This document shows positions 46,272 to 58,524 of a stretch of DNA of 64,000 nt, one piece after another. The position numbers and the translations under genes are program-made. The notes under the pieces are model-generated. The model was not told where the DNA came from. It did no database searches and saw only the letters and a list, made by a program, of their open reading frames with translations. The stretch is taken from NCBI RefSeq assembly GCF_030704535.1, contig NC_081807.1, positions 4,505,001 through 4,569,000 of the forward strand, read 5' to 3'. Positions within the stretch are counted from its first letter, which is position 1. Every line of letters starts with the position of its first letter. Origin of the DNA: Vitis vinifera. Lineage: Eukaryota; Streptophyta; Magnoliopsida; Vitales; Vitaceae.

Positions 46272-48365
46272 ATGCCCCCTGTCAATTTCAATTTTTATCG
46301 TCACCTTTCTTCCAATCCCACTCAACGGCTATCTCCCCTAGCTCAACCACACGCTTCAATTCTACGGAAACTCAAAGATCTCAAACCCCTTCAACAAATT
46401 CATGCCCAAATCATCACCTCTGGCCTCACCCACAACACCTTCCTCTCCAACAGTTTGATGAACGCATACGTATACTGTGGGCTTTTGGCTGACGCCAAGC
46501 AGATTTTTCACCATACACCGTACAAGAATGTGGTTTCCTGGACAATTTTGATATCTGGGCTTGCTAAAAATGACTGTTTTGTTGAGGCGATTGATGTGTT
46601 CCGCGAGATGATTATGGGTAACTTTAAGCCCAATGCCGTTACAATTTCGAGTGTTTTGCCTGCTTTTGCTAATCTAGGGTTGATCCGGATTGCGAAATCA
46701 GTGCACTGTTTTTGGGTTCGGGGTGGTTTTGAAGGTAATGTGTTTGTGGAGACGGCTTTGGTTGACATGTACTCGAAATTTGGGTGCATGGGTGTTGCGA
46801 GGCAGTTGTTTGAGAGTATGTCAGAGAGAAATGTTGTTACGTGGAATGCGATTGTTTCAGGTTATTCTGATCATGGGTTTTCTGAGGAAGCGATTGATCT
46901 TTTTAATTTGATGCGGAGAAAAGGGTTGCTAGTGGACTTCTATACGATAATGAGTTTGATACCTGCTTCTTTGAGTGTGGGTTGTTTGCAGGTGGGAACT
47001 GGAATCCATGGTTTTATAATTAGGACTGGGTATGAGAATGATAAACATATTAAAACTGCTCTAATGGATATATATGTAAGTCACAATTGTGTTGATGATG
47101 CTCATCGTGTATTTAGTGAGATGTCTGTGAAGGATGTGGCTGCATGGACACTAATGCTAACAGGCTTTTCAAGTGGTCGACATTGGGATAGAGCCATCAA
47201 ACATTTCAATAAAATGTTGGGAATACAAAATTTAAAATTAGATTCTATTGCTTTGATGGGTATTCTTTCAAGCTGCAGCCATTCAGGAGCTTTGCAACAA
47301 GGTAGACGAGTTCATGCATTGGCTATAAAAACATGTTTTGCAAATAATATATTTGTAGGATCTGCTGTTATAGACATGTATGCAAACTGTGGAAACTTGG
47401 AAGATGCAAAAAGGTTTTTTTATGGGATGGGAGAAAAGGATGTTGTGTGCTGGAATGCTATGATTGCTGGTAATGGGATGAACGGGTATGGTACAGATGC
47501 AATTGATCTCTTCTTGCAAATGAAGGGTTCAGGTCTAGATCCAGATGAATCAACTTTTGTCAGTGTCTTGTATGCATGTAGTCATGCTGGGATGGTTTAT
47601 GAAGGGCTCCAAATTTTTTATCATATGGTCAAAACCTCGCATGTCATTCCCAATTTGCAACATTATGCTTGTGTTATTGATATTCTTGGCCGTGCAGGGC
47701 AACTAGATGCTGCTTATTCATTCATTAATAACATGCCATTCCAGCCGGATTTTGATGTTTACAGCACCTTGCTTGGTGCATGTAGAATTCATGGTAACAT
47801 AAAGTTGGGGCATGAGATTTCCCAGAAAATTTTTGAGATGGAGCCAAATGATGCTGGGTATTATGTTCTGCTTTCAAACATGTATGCTTTGGCAGGAAAC
47901 TGGGAGGGTGTAAAGATGACCAGAGCATCACTGAGATCAAAGAGAATGAAGAAGGACCCAGGCTTTAGTTCAATTGAGATAAATCAAGAAATTTATACAT
48001 TCATGGCAGGAGAAAAAGATCATCCTCAGTACTTCAAAATTGAAGGGATTTTAAAGGGCCTAATCTTGAAAATAAAAAAAGCAGGTTATGTACCCAACAC
48101 TAATGTTCTACTCCAAGATGTTTCAGATGATATGAAGAAGGATATCTTGTATCATCACAGTGAAAAGATGGCCATTGCCTTTGGGTTGATGAGAACCAAG
48201 CCAGAGACAATCATTAGGATAACAAAGAATCTGCGCACCTGCGATGATTGCCACACTGCTAGCAAGTTTGTTTCCAAAGTTTTTGGAAGAGTACTTGTTA
48301 TTAAAGATGCCAACCGGTTCCATGTTTTCCAAGATGGAGTTTGTTCTTGCAGAGACTATTGGTAA
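46272..48365 (+). CDS. PLS-class pentatricopeptide repeat protein with DYW domain
   Basis: Intronless, 697 codons, ending in the diagnostic DYW tripeptide (CSCRDYW). Residues 1-35 are basic and Ser/Pro-rich with no acidic residue, like an organelle transit peptide. PPR motifs of the P, L and S types fill about 50-500, with repeated phrases such as NVVSWTILISG, NVFVETALVDMYSKFG, NVVTWNAIVSGYSDHG and DVVCWNAMIAG. The E and E+ region covers about 505-600 (YVLLSNMYALAGNWEGVKMT, KDPGFSSIEI). The DYW deaminase-like domain (about 605-697) has the expected HSEKMAIAF (zinc and glutamate residues) and CDDCH motifs. Such proteins bind organelle RNA and direct C-to-U editing. The chloroplast or mitochondrial site is not known. 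The ATG is the first in frame, shortly after an upstream AT-rich region. Confidence 0.95.
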   Translation: MPPVNFNFYRHLSSNPTQRLSPLAQPHASILRKLKDLKPLQQIHAQIITSGLTHNTFLSNSLMNAYVYCGLLADAKQIFHHTPYKNVVSWTILISGLAKNDCFVEAIDVFREMIMGNFKPNAVTISSVLPAFANLGLIRIAKSVHCFWVRGGFEGNVFVETALVDMYSKFGCMGVARQLFESMSERNVVTWNAIVSGYSDHGFSEEAIDLFNLMRRKGLLVDFYTIMSLIPASLSVGCLQVGTGIHGFIIRTGYENDKHIKTALMDIYVSHNCVDDAHRVFSEMSVKDVAAWTLMLTGFSSGRHWDRAIKHFNKMLGIQNLKLDSIALMGILSSCSHSGALQQGRRVHALAIKTCFANNIFVGSAVIDMYANCGNLEDAKRFFYGMGEKDVVCWNAMIAGNGMNGYGTDAIDLFLQMKGSGLDPDESTFVSVLYACSHAGMVYEGLQIFYHMVKTSHVIPNLQHYACVIDILGRAGQLDAAYSFINNMPFQPDFDVYSTLLGACRIHGNIKLGHEISQKIFEMEPNDAGYYVLLSNMYALAGNWEGVKMTRASLRSKRMKKDPGFSSIEINQEIYTFMAGEKDHPQYFKIEGILKGLILKIKKAGYVPNTNVLLQDVSDDMKKDILYHHSEKMAIAFGLMRTKPETIIRITKNLRTCDDCHTASKFVSKVFGRVLVIKDANRFHVFQDGVCSCRDYW

Positions 48366-51300
48366 CTGTAAGAACGCTATGCATATATTCATCCGGGAGT
48401 CATCTTGCTCAGGTATATGCTCATTCTAATCTTAGCTAGCTGCACTTCTATTACTAATCTGTGGATGCATGCAGGGAAAGCAATTAAGCCTTCTGAATTT
48501 GATTAGTGAAGTGCTGTCAAAGGACAGGATTATTCTTTCAATCCACTACTCCCTCCGATGCAATCAGAACAGTTTCTTATTATAATTGGTATGGGCAATA
48601 TGTGTATTGAAAATGGAGGCTTCATTTTACCTGATTGAAATTCTAACTCAGTATTAATCCAACCACTTGGGGTTGGCTGCATGTCTTTTTCACCTTTCAA
48701 CTTTATCTAGAGCCACATCTTCCATTAAATCCTTCAATCTATTTAGTTTTATCATGTTCTTTTCTACCTTCCTCTTATACTTTTGACACCTTTAAAAATC
48801 AAATCACTTTGCTGCTCTGTGTGTATTACTGTTCATTGCTCATAGCTATACCAACTTATAAACAACTGTCCTTGTGGAAGTCCAAAATGATGTGAACAAA
48901 GTATTTAGAATGGATTTTGGAAGATGTGATCACGTGCATAAGTTATATGGCTATGAGGAACAGTTATAACATGAATTTTGATTGCTGAAGATAGAGTTAT
49001 AAAGGGATTCATTCAGATGAACTAAATGTTTGGGTAAGATTTTTCTAGTTGAGTTCAATCCTTGATTCAACAGCAGAAGAAATTGTTTAGTCTGTCAAAA
49101 TTTTCAATTTCTTGAACTTGTGCTTGGATAGGAGAATGTCGAAAAGATCAACACAAAATGGAAAGGAATGGAAGAAGGCAACATGGGTATGGGTTCTTTG
49201 TCTTTTCTATAGTTCTCTAAATCACTTATATGTTCCCTTTATTATTTAATTCCAAATTATCCTTTATATAGTTTCTTTTACTTCTCATTATTTGTAAAAT
49301 TGAGCTTCTTTAAACTAGTGTATGAACCACAGAATGTTTAAGCAACAATGGATACTTCATACATAATTATGAATTCTTTTGACTTTTATGAATTTTTTTA
49401 TTTCACATTGTCTTTTGCACAGTGCTTCCGGTAGAATGATACTTCCTTTTTCCTAAATAATTAATTTTTCATTCATCATGGATCATTTATGCCCCCTCTA
49501 TCATTCTATGAATAATGAATTTTGGCTTTATATAATGAATCCAGGGTTTCAACCAACAACAAATAGTGAATGAAGACATAAAATGACAAACACAACAAAG
49601 TGTTCTTAATTAGAATCTTCTCTGCCTGCCTCTGATGATGCTGTCTTTCCCATCTTGCAGCCTCTTCTCCAAGCTCTCCACCACAGGGTGCCACACAGGT
49701 TTCACATTGTAAGGGCCCCTCTTTTACCTCTTTGTTGCGAAGGTAATGTAAGCTTATGAGTACAATATTTGATAGAGATAAAGATGAAATGTGTGGAAAT
49801 ATAATAAACGATACAACACCATCAAATCTCTGAAATCCCAAGATTGTATACACTTTTCTTTATCTAAAAAATGCATAGCTTTTTTCACAATCAAATGCAT
49901 TTCTTTCTTTTAGAACTAATAATGCTGAATGACAAAGACAGTATAAGAAAACCAACTGATTTTGCAGCCTGCATTTTATCTGTATTTACGCTTGTATACA
50001 GATTCTTTCTTGATAACCATCATGAATTAGGCTTTCCAACAAATGCATATACTTTGAAACACCTGAAAACACCTAACCTTATAATATAACTATGGTCAGA
50101 CTTGACCTAATCTTAATCGTTTCAATACACATTGAAAATACCCTTTTTCTTTGCAATATATCCCCATCTGTTTTAGAAATTTGCACCCATGCATAGGAAC
50201 AACAGATTTGGTGTTATAATCTCGAGACAAATATTAACCTTGAACATCCTACCCATACAGTCTTTTGAAAGTTTTAAAGAAGGAAAAGGATAAGTGGTAA
50301 AAGATCCATGAAAAAAAATATTACAAATGAACATACAAGATGATTTATTGGGCAAATTTCATATTTTAACCAAGTAAAGAGCCTAATGGGAAACTCATTG
50401 CGTATTGTTCTCCAAATGCCAACTACACCTCATATTCCTAACATTTTCAATTACAATAGCATGAAAGGAAAGGGCATTTACGGTAAAGCTTAGACAAGGC
50501 CCACAGTGGTTATGATTCGTTTTTGTATTGCTTCTTTGATTTTCCCATGGTTTATCAAAATAATCTAATTTATGGAAACTACTCTGCAAATATTTTCAAT
50601 CTAATTTGTCTACTTTGGAAATAAATATTTTTATTTTGCATTGTCATGTGTAACTTCTTGTGCTTGACTGCATCGACAGGTCAACCGAACTTTCCTTTGC
50701 AGCAAAATACAGCCAGCCTTTCTAGGGCATTTCAGTGTGATGTTTACTGGAAAATACTTCGTTATAAGAACTCTCAGAGATTGTGGCAGCTAAAAGTGAA
50801 GCATTTAAAACAACCTGTTCTTCTGAAATTCTAGGAAGGGCCGGAAAGTAAACTTTCTGGTTTTCAGGTTAGTTCACAGTTCAAGGTTTTAATTTATGGT
50901 TTAAGTAGCTGCAAGAGTGTGAAGTTAGTTGTGGCAAGTAATGATGGAAACAAGGAACAGAGATGACAGGAACTAAACACCATCTTAATTCCTAATGCAT
51001 ATATAACTAGGGAACAAGAAACTAGTTATTTCTGCTTGTGAGTTCTTACATATTCTCTTTCCTATCAAGATTTTAATTGATATTATGATAGATAGATGTC
51101 TTGTATTGAGGAGACACCTGCCTCAGAAACTGAAAGGAAATGGATACTTGAGCTAACTTTTGCTTCTAATTGAATTTGCAGATGCATTTTTATGACAACT
51201 TTGGGTGTGTTACAAGATATCACGTGCAGAAGTTTTCTAAATTTTATATGGTTATGGATTTCTTTATATGCATATGATATGCAGATAAATTTTACTGTTG

Positions 51301-51814
51301 GAAATTTGGAATAGTGTATTATCTTTTCTTAGTGTTTTCTTTTCATCAGAATCTTTTCTTTTCTCTTTCATCAAGGCCTGTTTTAATCTCATTTTGTTTA
51401 ATGCAATGCACCATAAAGTTTATATTCTTCTGTCATGATTTTTTTCTGAACAGTTGGAAAAATGATGGCAGTGAATAGTAATCCTAGATAATTAATTCAA
51501 TGGATTTTATTATTGTTTCCACAGGTACTGGACAGATACCTGGGTGAAAATGAGATCACCCATGTGCATCAGTTTTTTGTTTATGCATTTCAGTATATCT
51601 CATTCAGTTCCTACAGTGCTTTGATAAAGTAAGAAGCTAAATGGAAAGAAGCAGAAACTAATCCAAGATGTAAAGATAATAATTGATCTCATACATTACA
51701 TCAGATAGCAGCACTGAATCTGTTTTTGTGCCTTGGCACAGTTCTACTTTTAAGATAGGTCAAGTAACAATTAGCAAAGACAGATACAAAACCCTATGTC
51801 AACACCTTGATCAA
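48366..51814. other. Convergent intergenic region between the PPR gene and B3-8
   Basis: Nothing that I can support as a gene. The first few hundred bases are presumably the PPR 3' UTR. Several short open frames (for example near 49506-49853 and 50646-50834) have no domain, splice context or repeat support. Confidence 0.45.
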
Positions 51815-53123
51815 TCATAAAACATGGACCTGCATTTCATCTTTATTGACAAGCTCAAATATGCAGACATCACCTTGCTTGAGATTGTTATAGCGTGCAA
51901 AGGGAGCCCATCCTCTAGAAAAGTAATGCCTTCTTGCATGATAGATGCAACTCACATCCCAAGCTTTCTCTGCTGAATTCCTCAGGACAACCCTCATCTT
52001 TGATGGAGGAAAGTGGCCAGCAGCAGAGAAGGATTGGGGGATGCGCTGCATGAATGACATCCTATCTGTAAGTCACTTATGAACAAGAAAATAGGAAATT
52101 TAGGAGCATTATTTGCAACATTAAATCATCAAAATTCTAAATGCACAAAACCATCCATTGCTTTTCCTTTTTTACTTTATCTGTATATGAAATTATGTTA
52201 CAGGACATTAGTTTCTGAATCAGTTGTCTTTACTATCAACACCGCAGTTAAAAATGCAAAGGAAACCAAAGAAGAATTAGAACACTACTTACCAAGAGAA
52301 AAGTTGGAAACCAAAGAAGAATTAGAACACTACTTACCAGGAGAAAAGTTTTCTCCACATTGGACTGGGTCATACCAATCATGAAGTGGGGGGAGATTTG
52401 GAGGTGAAAGACCCATCTGTTTTCACAATCCCAGAACTTCCACCTGAACCCTCTTCAGAATTATGGAGCTGCAATTTATGGGGATTCAGTGAACCAACTG
52501 GGCTTTTCCTTGGTCTACCTTGAGCCCTTTTTCCATTACTGACTCTTGTTCCTTCTTGTGTTCTGTTACCAGAAACAAGGGCTGCTAGTCTTTGAACCCC
52601 ACTCTTATCGAAAATTTTGACATAGAACTGCATATTTCCATCATATCTAAAAGTCAAGAACTCACTGTCTCCCAGGTTGTTCTCTTTCATAAATTGCTTC
52701 CACCCCTTTTGAAGATAAGTGCCATTTGCATCCGTAGATACTGTAACACGCCATTGGCTACCAGAAGGACCAGTTAGTGTTGCTCTATTGGACATTTCTT
52801 GTGACAGATGCTTCATGAAAGCTGGAGGGATCCGCTGGACCAAGAAGAGAAAATTTAATCATCAAATAAACAGGAAAAAAAAAAAACTTTACAGAAGGGG
52901 TAGCATGACTGTTACTAAGATCAAAAGAAGTTCAAATCAATATGAAGTTCAGAATCAAACTGAGGAAATGCATGGCATCAACAATCCTATTGTTGGGTCA
53001 AAGGCAAAGATTCATATAAATGAGAAAAAAGGGAAGTACCAGATGCCGTTTGACATCTTCTCCATGGATGATCTTGAAGAAATGAGGCCTAGCATCTTCA
53101 GTCTTCAGGCTTTCCTTCTCCAT
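51815..53123 (-). CDS. B3-8: B3 / AT-hook / B3 relative of B3-7, frameshifted
   Basis: Exons 53040-53123 (MEKESLKTEDARPHFFKIIH), 52338-52834 and 51815-52045 mirror B3-7. Domain 1 is complete (RIPPAFMKHLSQEMSNRATL ... KGWKQFMKENNLGDSEFLTFRYDG), followed by the AT-hook GKRAQGRPRKSPVGS. Just after SFTSK the frame shifts by two bases relative to B3-7 at a run of six C (52386-52391) and meets a stop after SPPTS. Beyond it the expected HFMIGMTQSNVEKTFLL and exon 3 (RIPQSFSAAGHFPPSKMRVVL ... GDVCIFELVNKD) are undamaged. As read, the gene makes a protein of about 180 residues with one B3 domain and the AT-hook. Either this is a recent inactivation of domain 2 or a homopolymer sequence error. Confidence 0.7.
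52261..52350. repeat. 45-bp tandem duplication spanning the exon 2 donor of B3-8
   Basis: Two adjacent 45-bp copies (52261-52305 and 52306-52350) differ at one base. Each contains, on the minus strand, CTG or TTG followed by the donor GTAAGTAG, so the gene has two candidate 5' splice sites 45 bases (15 codons, same phase) apart. Confidence 0.95.
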
Positions 53124-54431
53124 CGTTTGTCTGTTTGAAGCTTTTGAACCTGTAAGTTTTGACACTCAAAAGAGGTGGAAACAATGAAATGAAAAGGCAG
53201 GATTCAGGAAGTAGGTTTTGTGTTGGGGTTTGAAGCTGTAACCAATAAATGATATCAAACAAATGAAAAAGCAGAGATGGATTTCTGGGTTGGGGGTTGT
53301 TTCAATAAGGGAGCATTGTTGAGATAAGACAGGTGGGTTGAATATTTCCATACATGGTATCTGAACATATATCTGTTCAAACTTGCAGCTCATATAGATG
53401 TATCCATTCTCATGCATAAACTATAATGCAGTGATGTTGAGATTGATTCATATCGTAATTTGTCTTCTATTCATTAAGGCGGTTTCCAAAAATAATGATT
53501 TTCTCCTCTCTATCTCTCTCTCTCTTGTTTAACATCGTGAAAAAATATAAAGGAAAATAAAATATAATTTAATTTATGTTTACGTAGAAACTTTAAACCA
53601 TTTTTAAAAATTATTCTTTGATGTTTATAGAATAAAAGTGTTTAAAAACTTAAAATATTTTTAACATATTTTTAAATATATTTTAATAATAACTTTTATA
53701 TTTGATATTTTATTTTTTAAAATAACTCTTATAAAACAAGTGAAAACAATATAAAATAACTAAAACATGTTATTTGAAAACACTTTGTTTTCTGTTTTTA
53801 AAAATAGAAAATAGAAAATAGTTTTTAATTATCAAACGTATTTTTTTAATTTTTTGTTCTGAAAAACAGAAAACTATTACCAAACAAGCCCCTACGGAAT
53901 GACCGGCGTCACCCTTTGTCGAATCATCTTTGATGGGTGTTCTGAATTGGCAATCCCAGGGTAAAGGCCTCAAACTCAAAAGGTTCAAAGACTGGTGCTC
54001 ATGAAGAGAATTAGAATACTGATAACCACTCAATTTGGTAGACAAGGTGTGTTCCTCTCATTGTCGGTCTACAAAGTTTCCAAAAATCCAGAAATCATGA
54101 TCACTGAATGAGGGGAATCCCTACATTGTACATTGCACCAAGCAAATTGGATTTATAATGGTATCAGCCAGATTCAATTCCATGACCATAAGCTGGTTGC
54201 TGTGATAGAACTATGATGTTTAAATCAAACTAAGCACTAGCTCAGTTCAACTAGACTAGAGATGCAAATCTTAAGATAAAATTAAAGGTGAAAATACTAA
54301 TTATTGGTACTGATACAACAGCATAAAGAGAGTTTTTAGTTCAGGAGACTGGAGAATCATGATGGCTACTGAGACAAGAGGAAGAGTTGCCACACTACTC
54401 TTCTGTAAGTTGTAGGCTTAACATACCAGAT
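53124..54431. other. Spacer between B3-8 and B3-9
   Basis: No gene. It contains a foldback element at about 53763-53893 in a very AT-rich part (53520-53890). The right part is the 3' flank of B3-9. Confidence 0.45.
53763..53893. repeat. Foldback (MITE-like) element
   Basis: The right end ACTATTACCAAACAAGCCCC is an imperfect inverted counterpart of the left end ACATGTTATTTGAAAACACT, with a palindromic centre (TTTCTGTTTTT ... AAAAACAGAAAA). Typical of short non-autonomous DNA elements. Confidence 0.45.
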
Positions 54432-56792
54432 TTATTTTGGAAAAATATTGACCAGCAATTCATTTTGACCCACAAGCTCAAATATGCAGATATCACCTGT
54501 CTTCAGATTGTTGCCACGTACGAAGGCAGCCCACCCGCCACATAAATAATGCTTTCCTCCAGTAGGAATACAATTCACTTCCCAAGTTTCCCCTTGTAGA
54601 TTTCGTAGAGCCATCCTAGTTTTGATATTCTGGAGATGTGCCCTAGAGAAAGAGGTGGGGATGGTCTGCATGATTGATAATCAAAAAGTAAATTCACATA
54701 TAACAAACCTAGGAAGTGTGTATATGTAGATGTATGAGAGAAGAAGTTTTGGTGGTTGGAGCCCATAAGTTTTAAAAACTACCAATGACAGCAAATATTT
54801 GTACATATAAAACCCTTGGTTTTATCATTAAAGGTGCCTTTCAGAACTATACCAATAAGCTTATATGTACCATTACATGTTGTGGCAAGAACACAGGTTT
54901 TTATATGAAGTGGATGCTAGCTGGGTCTCAATTATACCAGACATGTGCAGACATAAGAAGCTAATAACGCGGATGATAGTATATTACATGGTTCATAGTG
55001 ATGGAGAGATGCTCCAAAATCAAGGGATTTGGTCCATTAAACTGAGGAAACAAATGGAATCCTTCAGTAGGACCATGATTCATGATCGGGTAAGTAGTGA
55101 TGTGCAATATATATGGCTCCCATTCCTCCCTTGAACTAAAAACCTGTCTAATACCTTTCCTCTGATGTGCAGGATAAAGTAATCCATAGAGACTGAGCTC
55201 ACTTGATACCTACTGGATAGGTAAGTGTATGCTTCTAGTCATCCCCCTTATGAGTAGGATTATGTACCATTGAACTAATCACCAAAAGGAAAAGGGGATA
55301 CAATAGAGAGAATGCTGCTTAGAGTGATCAAAACCGAGAGCCTAAGGTCCACGAATACTTTTCAGGTGTTAAACAAAGTCTCATCACATGCAAACTAAGG
55401 AATATTGTCTTTTGGAAAACACCTGATTAAATAGGAAACCGGACAAAAATGCTATTTGGCAAAATGTGAATTGAGTTTGACTATTGAAACTACATAATCT
55501 AAATTCAGGAATTAGAAACACCATTGATTCAACCTGTGTGGACAAAAGGTAAGAAGGCACCATATGCAACTTGAAGGGACTTAAAAGGGGAGAGGGTTCT
55601 CTCATACAGTTTGCACCCTATTAGGGCACAACTCACCAAAACTAATATCCAATAATTATACCAACAAAAAAGGTAAAACAAAAGGGAAAAAGGGCTAGAA
55701 TGCTTACCAGAATGAATACCTTATCCACACAAGCCCTTTTCAAACGTCTTTGAAAGTAGGGAAAACCAGAGGTAAAGGATTCAGCTACTCTCTGAAACCC
55801 AACAGTGTCTTCTTCTTCTTCTACTTCTTCAGCTGGAGGCAACCTTTCCAAAGAACAGGGTCTAGTGTGTGAATCTATTTTCAGGATAGGCAGATGCAAT
55901 CCTGTTCTAGTCTTCCTCTGGAAGTTATTGTCATCTTTAAATTTCTTCACTTCTGAATCCTCTTCCTGGAAGGACAGGTCAATTTTGTCCTTGCCTTTGT
56001 CTTTAATCTCCCTTAGGATGCTTTTCCCTTCTTTAACTTTCTCAAACTTCTCTGATTGCAGTTGCAGATGGCTTTGACCTGTCATATGTAAAACATAGAA
56101 AAATGTGACTCCAAGTTTATAATACTTATGACTTATGAGAGTATATGTATCTGAAGAGCCTACTTAGTGAATGTATGTGATATGTGATATTTAATGTCCT
56201 TTTGATGGTAGATGCCTATTTTCTTCTCTCCATATGCCTTTGGATTGTGTACATGCATGTACGTGCAAATGCCCATGTTTGTGCACAAAAGAAATATTTC
56301 AATTGCATACCTGGGCCATCTCCGCAAGACTTTAAGGGAGTGGAACCAAGAGGGATTTTTCGTGGTCTACCTCTTTTCCTTTTTCCTTCGGCGACAGCAA
56401 ATTCTTTATGTTTTCCAGTGACAGACATGCCACCTCTTTCACACCCATTTTTCTCAAAAATTTGAACATTAAAACACATATTCCCATCATATCTGAAAAG
56501 TAAGAATTCCCTGTCTCCTAAAGAATTATCTTTTAGAAACTGCTGCCAGCCATCTTGAAGATACATGCTGCCTATAGCCGGTCTCAATTCAATATTCCAA
56601 AATCTGCTGGATGAGCACTTCAAGGTTGCTCGGTTAGACGTGTCTTTCATCAAATGCTTCATGAAATGTGGTGGGATACGCTACAATTTAAAAATAGATG
56701 TCAGTATCACTGGAATGAAAAGAAAAAAAGATCAACAAGAAATCTGAACATCAATTTTTTTTTTTAATAGTTAAACAAGAGTGTGTGTATAT

Positions 56793-56844
<52 letters not shown>

Positions 56845-58524
56845 AGTGTCAAACTAATGTGGCGAACATAGTATACCGGAAGTATACAAGTAAGGAACAA
56901 AAAAACAGCAACAGTAGCTACAACCCTACTTTAAGACTTGGAGCACAACCATTCTATAAAGTCTAACAAAGAACATGGACCTCTCTGCCCGTCACCAAGA
57001 AGAAACCCTCAATTCTACAAATAAAGATTAGTAATTAGGACATTCTTAAGAGCTTGGATAGAGCGTTGCTCCGTTTCAACAGCCCTCCGGTTTCGTTTCC
57101 ATATTGTCCGCAAAAGGCAAAGAGGAGTTGTTCTCCAAACCTTCCTTCTTTTCTTTCCCACAAAGCTACCATGCCAACCCATTAACAACTCCTTAACAGA
57201 AAAAGGGAGAACCCACAAGATGCCAAAAAAATAAATGCTGGGGCATCTGGATGGACTCCAATTCTAACAGAAAATCAAGATAGTTTACTCTACTTTAGGA
57301 ATCAAGTAAGCCTCAGCATGCCCATATGGCAACAGGTCATAGTTGGAAGTTGGAACACTTAATAGGCCACTGAATTTGCTTCAAAAGCACAAAACATTCC
57401 TCAGTTTGGTCCTCTTTCAATCCTGTTCATTTCCGGAGTGCCATTAGTGGAGTAAAAAACAACACCTATTACTCCAAATGCCACCCATGCACTTGAAAGA
57501 AATTGGTAACAACCCCTGCAAATCTTAACAAGAAAGAGATTCATGTTTATATAGTAATCAAGTTCTCATAGTATACATATCAGGTAAGGGGATGGCTCCT
57601 GTGAAATCAAGCCTACAGAGTCTCCTCCTCAGCAATCTACCTTGAACAGATAACCATAACCACAGTTTCCCAACAATGCTGCACATTTTTCAGCATGATC
57701 CAATAGAATATACTTCTGTCAAATGCTTAAAGCTACAAACAAGACATCAAATGGTCTGATATGGTGTTTCTCTTTATCAAAAGCCACAGTGAAACACAAC
57801 AATGTAAAAAATCTTCCCATTTTGGACAGAAAGTGCAAAAAATCTACTCTATTAAGCCTTGCTCATTACTTAACAGAAGCCTTGATCATTAAGTAACACC
57901 GGAACAGGGATAGAGCTCAATTCTTCACTTGTTCACTTTTCCTCAGGTTTCTTAGCAACCAAACAGAACAAAATGAATCACAGGGCACATCACATGGATT
58001 GTGGTCAAAGAACACGCATATGCCCGTTAAAATACCCTCAACGGTTCTCTAATGGTAAATCCTATTTGAATACCTGCTTGGAAATTTCAGTTCAACTTCA
58101 AATATCCTTTTTCCTTTACGTCAAATTTCTCAGCAACCAAACAGAAAATAAACTGATAAAAAACTCCTTAATTTCAGATCTAGCAACAACAAAGCAAGCC
58201 CTAAACTTCCAACCTAAAGAAATATAAAAATGTAAAAATAGAAAACTACTAACAAAAAAAAAACAAAAAAACTGCGATTACCAAGTGCTCATGGCTTTGA
58301 TCGGGATATAGAATCTTGAAGAAGTAAGGCCTCAGGTCTGAAACCCATCCCTTAATGTCCATTTCTGACTCCTCCTTCCCCATTGTTTTGGTTGCTATGA
58401 AGATTTTCTTGGTGGGTTTCCCCTCTCTTTTCACCTTTTTCTTCATCATTTTCTTGGGTGCCTTGCTGGATTTTACGGTGCATTTTCTCTCCTTCTCCCT
58501 CTCCCTCTCCCTCTCCTTCACCAT
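54432..58524 (-). CDS. B3-9: B3 / AT-hook / B3 protein with basic N-terminus
   Basis: Four exons: 58282-58524, 56311-56680, 55708-56078 and 54432-54665, 405 codons, phases 0/1/0. The N-terminus (about residues 1-57) is highly basic (KKMMKKKVKREGKPTKK), followed by RPYFFKILYPDQSHEHL, the first B3 strand. Exon 2 continues RIPPHFMKHLMKDTSNRATL ... DGWQQFLKDNSLGDREFLLFRYDG and then GKRKRGRPRKIPLGST, an AT-hook core. Exon 3 is an extra charged linker (KDKGKDKIDLSFQEEDSEVKK, EEVEEEED) ending with domain 2's first strand (FPYFQRRLKRACVDKVFIL). Exon 4 completes domain 2 (TIPTSFSRAHLQNIKTRMAL ... GGWAAFVRGNNLKTGDICIFELVGQN). The start codon lies beside a GAGGGA microsatellite coding for alternating Arg and Glu. 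An earlier start is possible but lacks support. Confidence 0.83.
56779..56835. repeat. TG/TA microsatellite in intron 1 of B3-9
   Basis: Short TG run followed by TATACATACA and about 17 AT dinucleotides. Confidence 0.9.
58486..58522. repeat. Hexanucleotide microsatellite at the start of B3-9
   Basis: CCCTCT repeats on the plus strand (GAGGGA on the coding strand) encode the (Arg-Glu)n run of residues 4-11 of B3-9. Length change in steps of six would add or remove residue pairs without a frameshift. Confidence 0.8.

Noticed and set aside
48510-48526. GCTGTCAAAGGACAGG, similar to the Copia LTR start
   Set aside because: A short palindromic match (CTGTC...GACAG) with no LTR sequence following, so probably coincidence.
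49506-50834. Possible small genes between the PPR gene and B3-8
   Set aside because: Short frames on both strands without domain, splice or repeat support.
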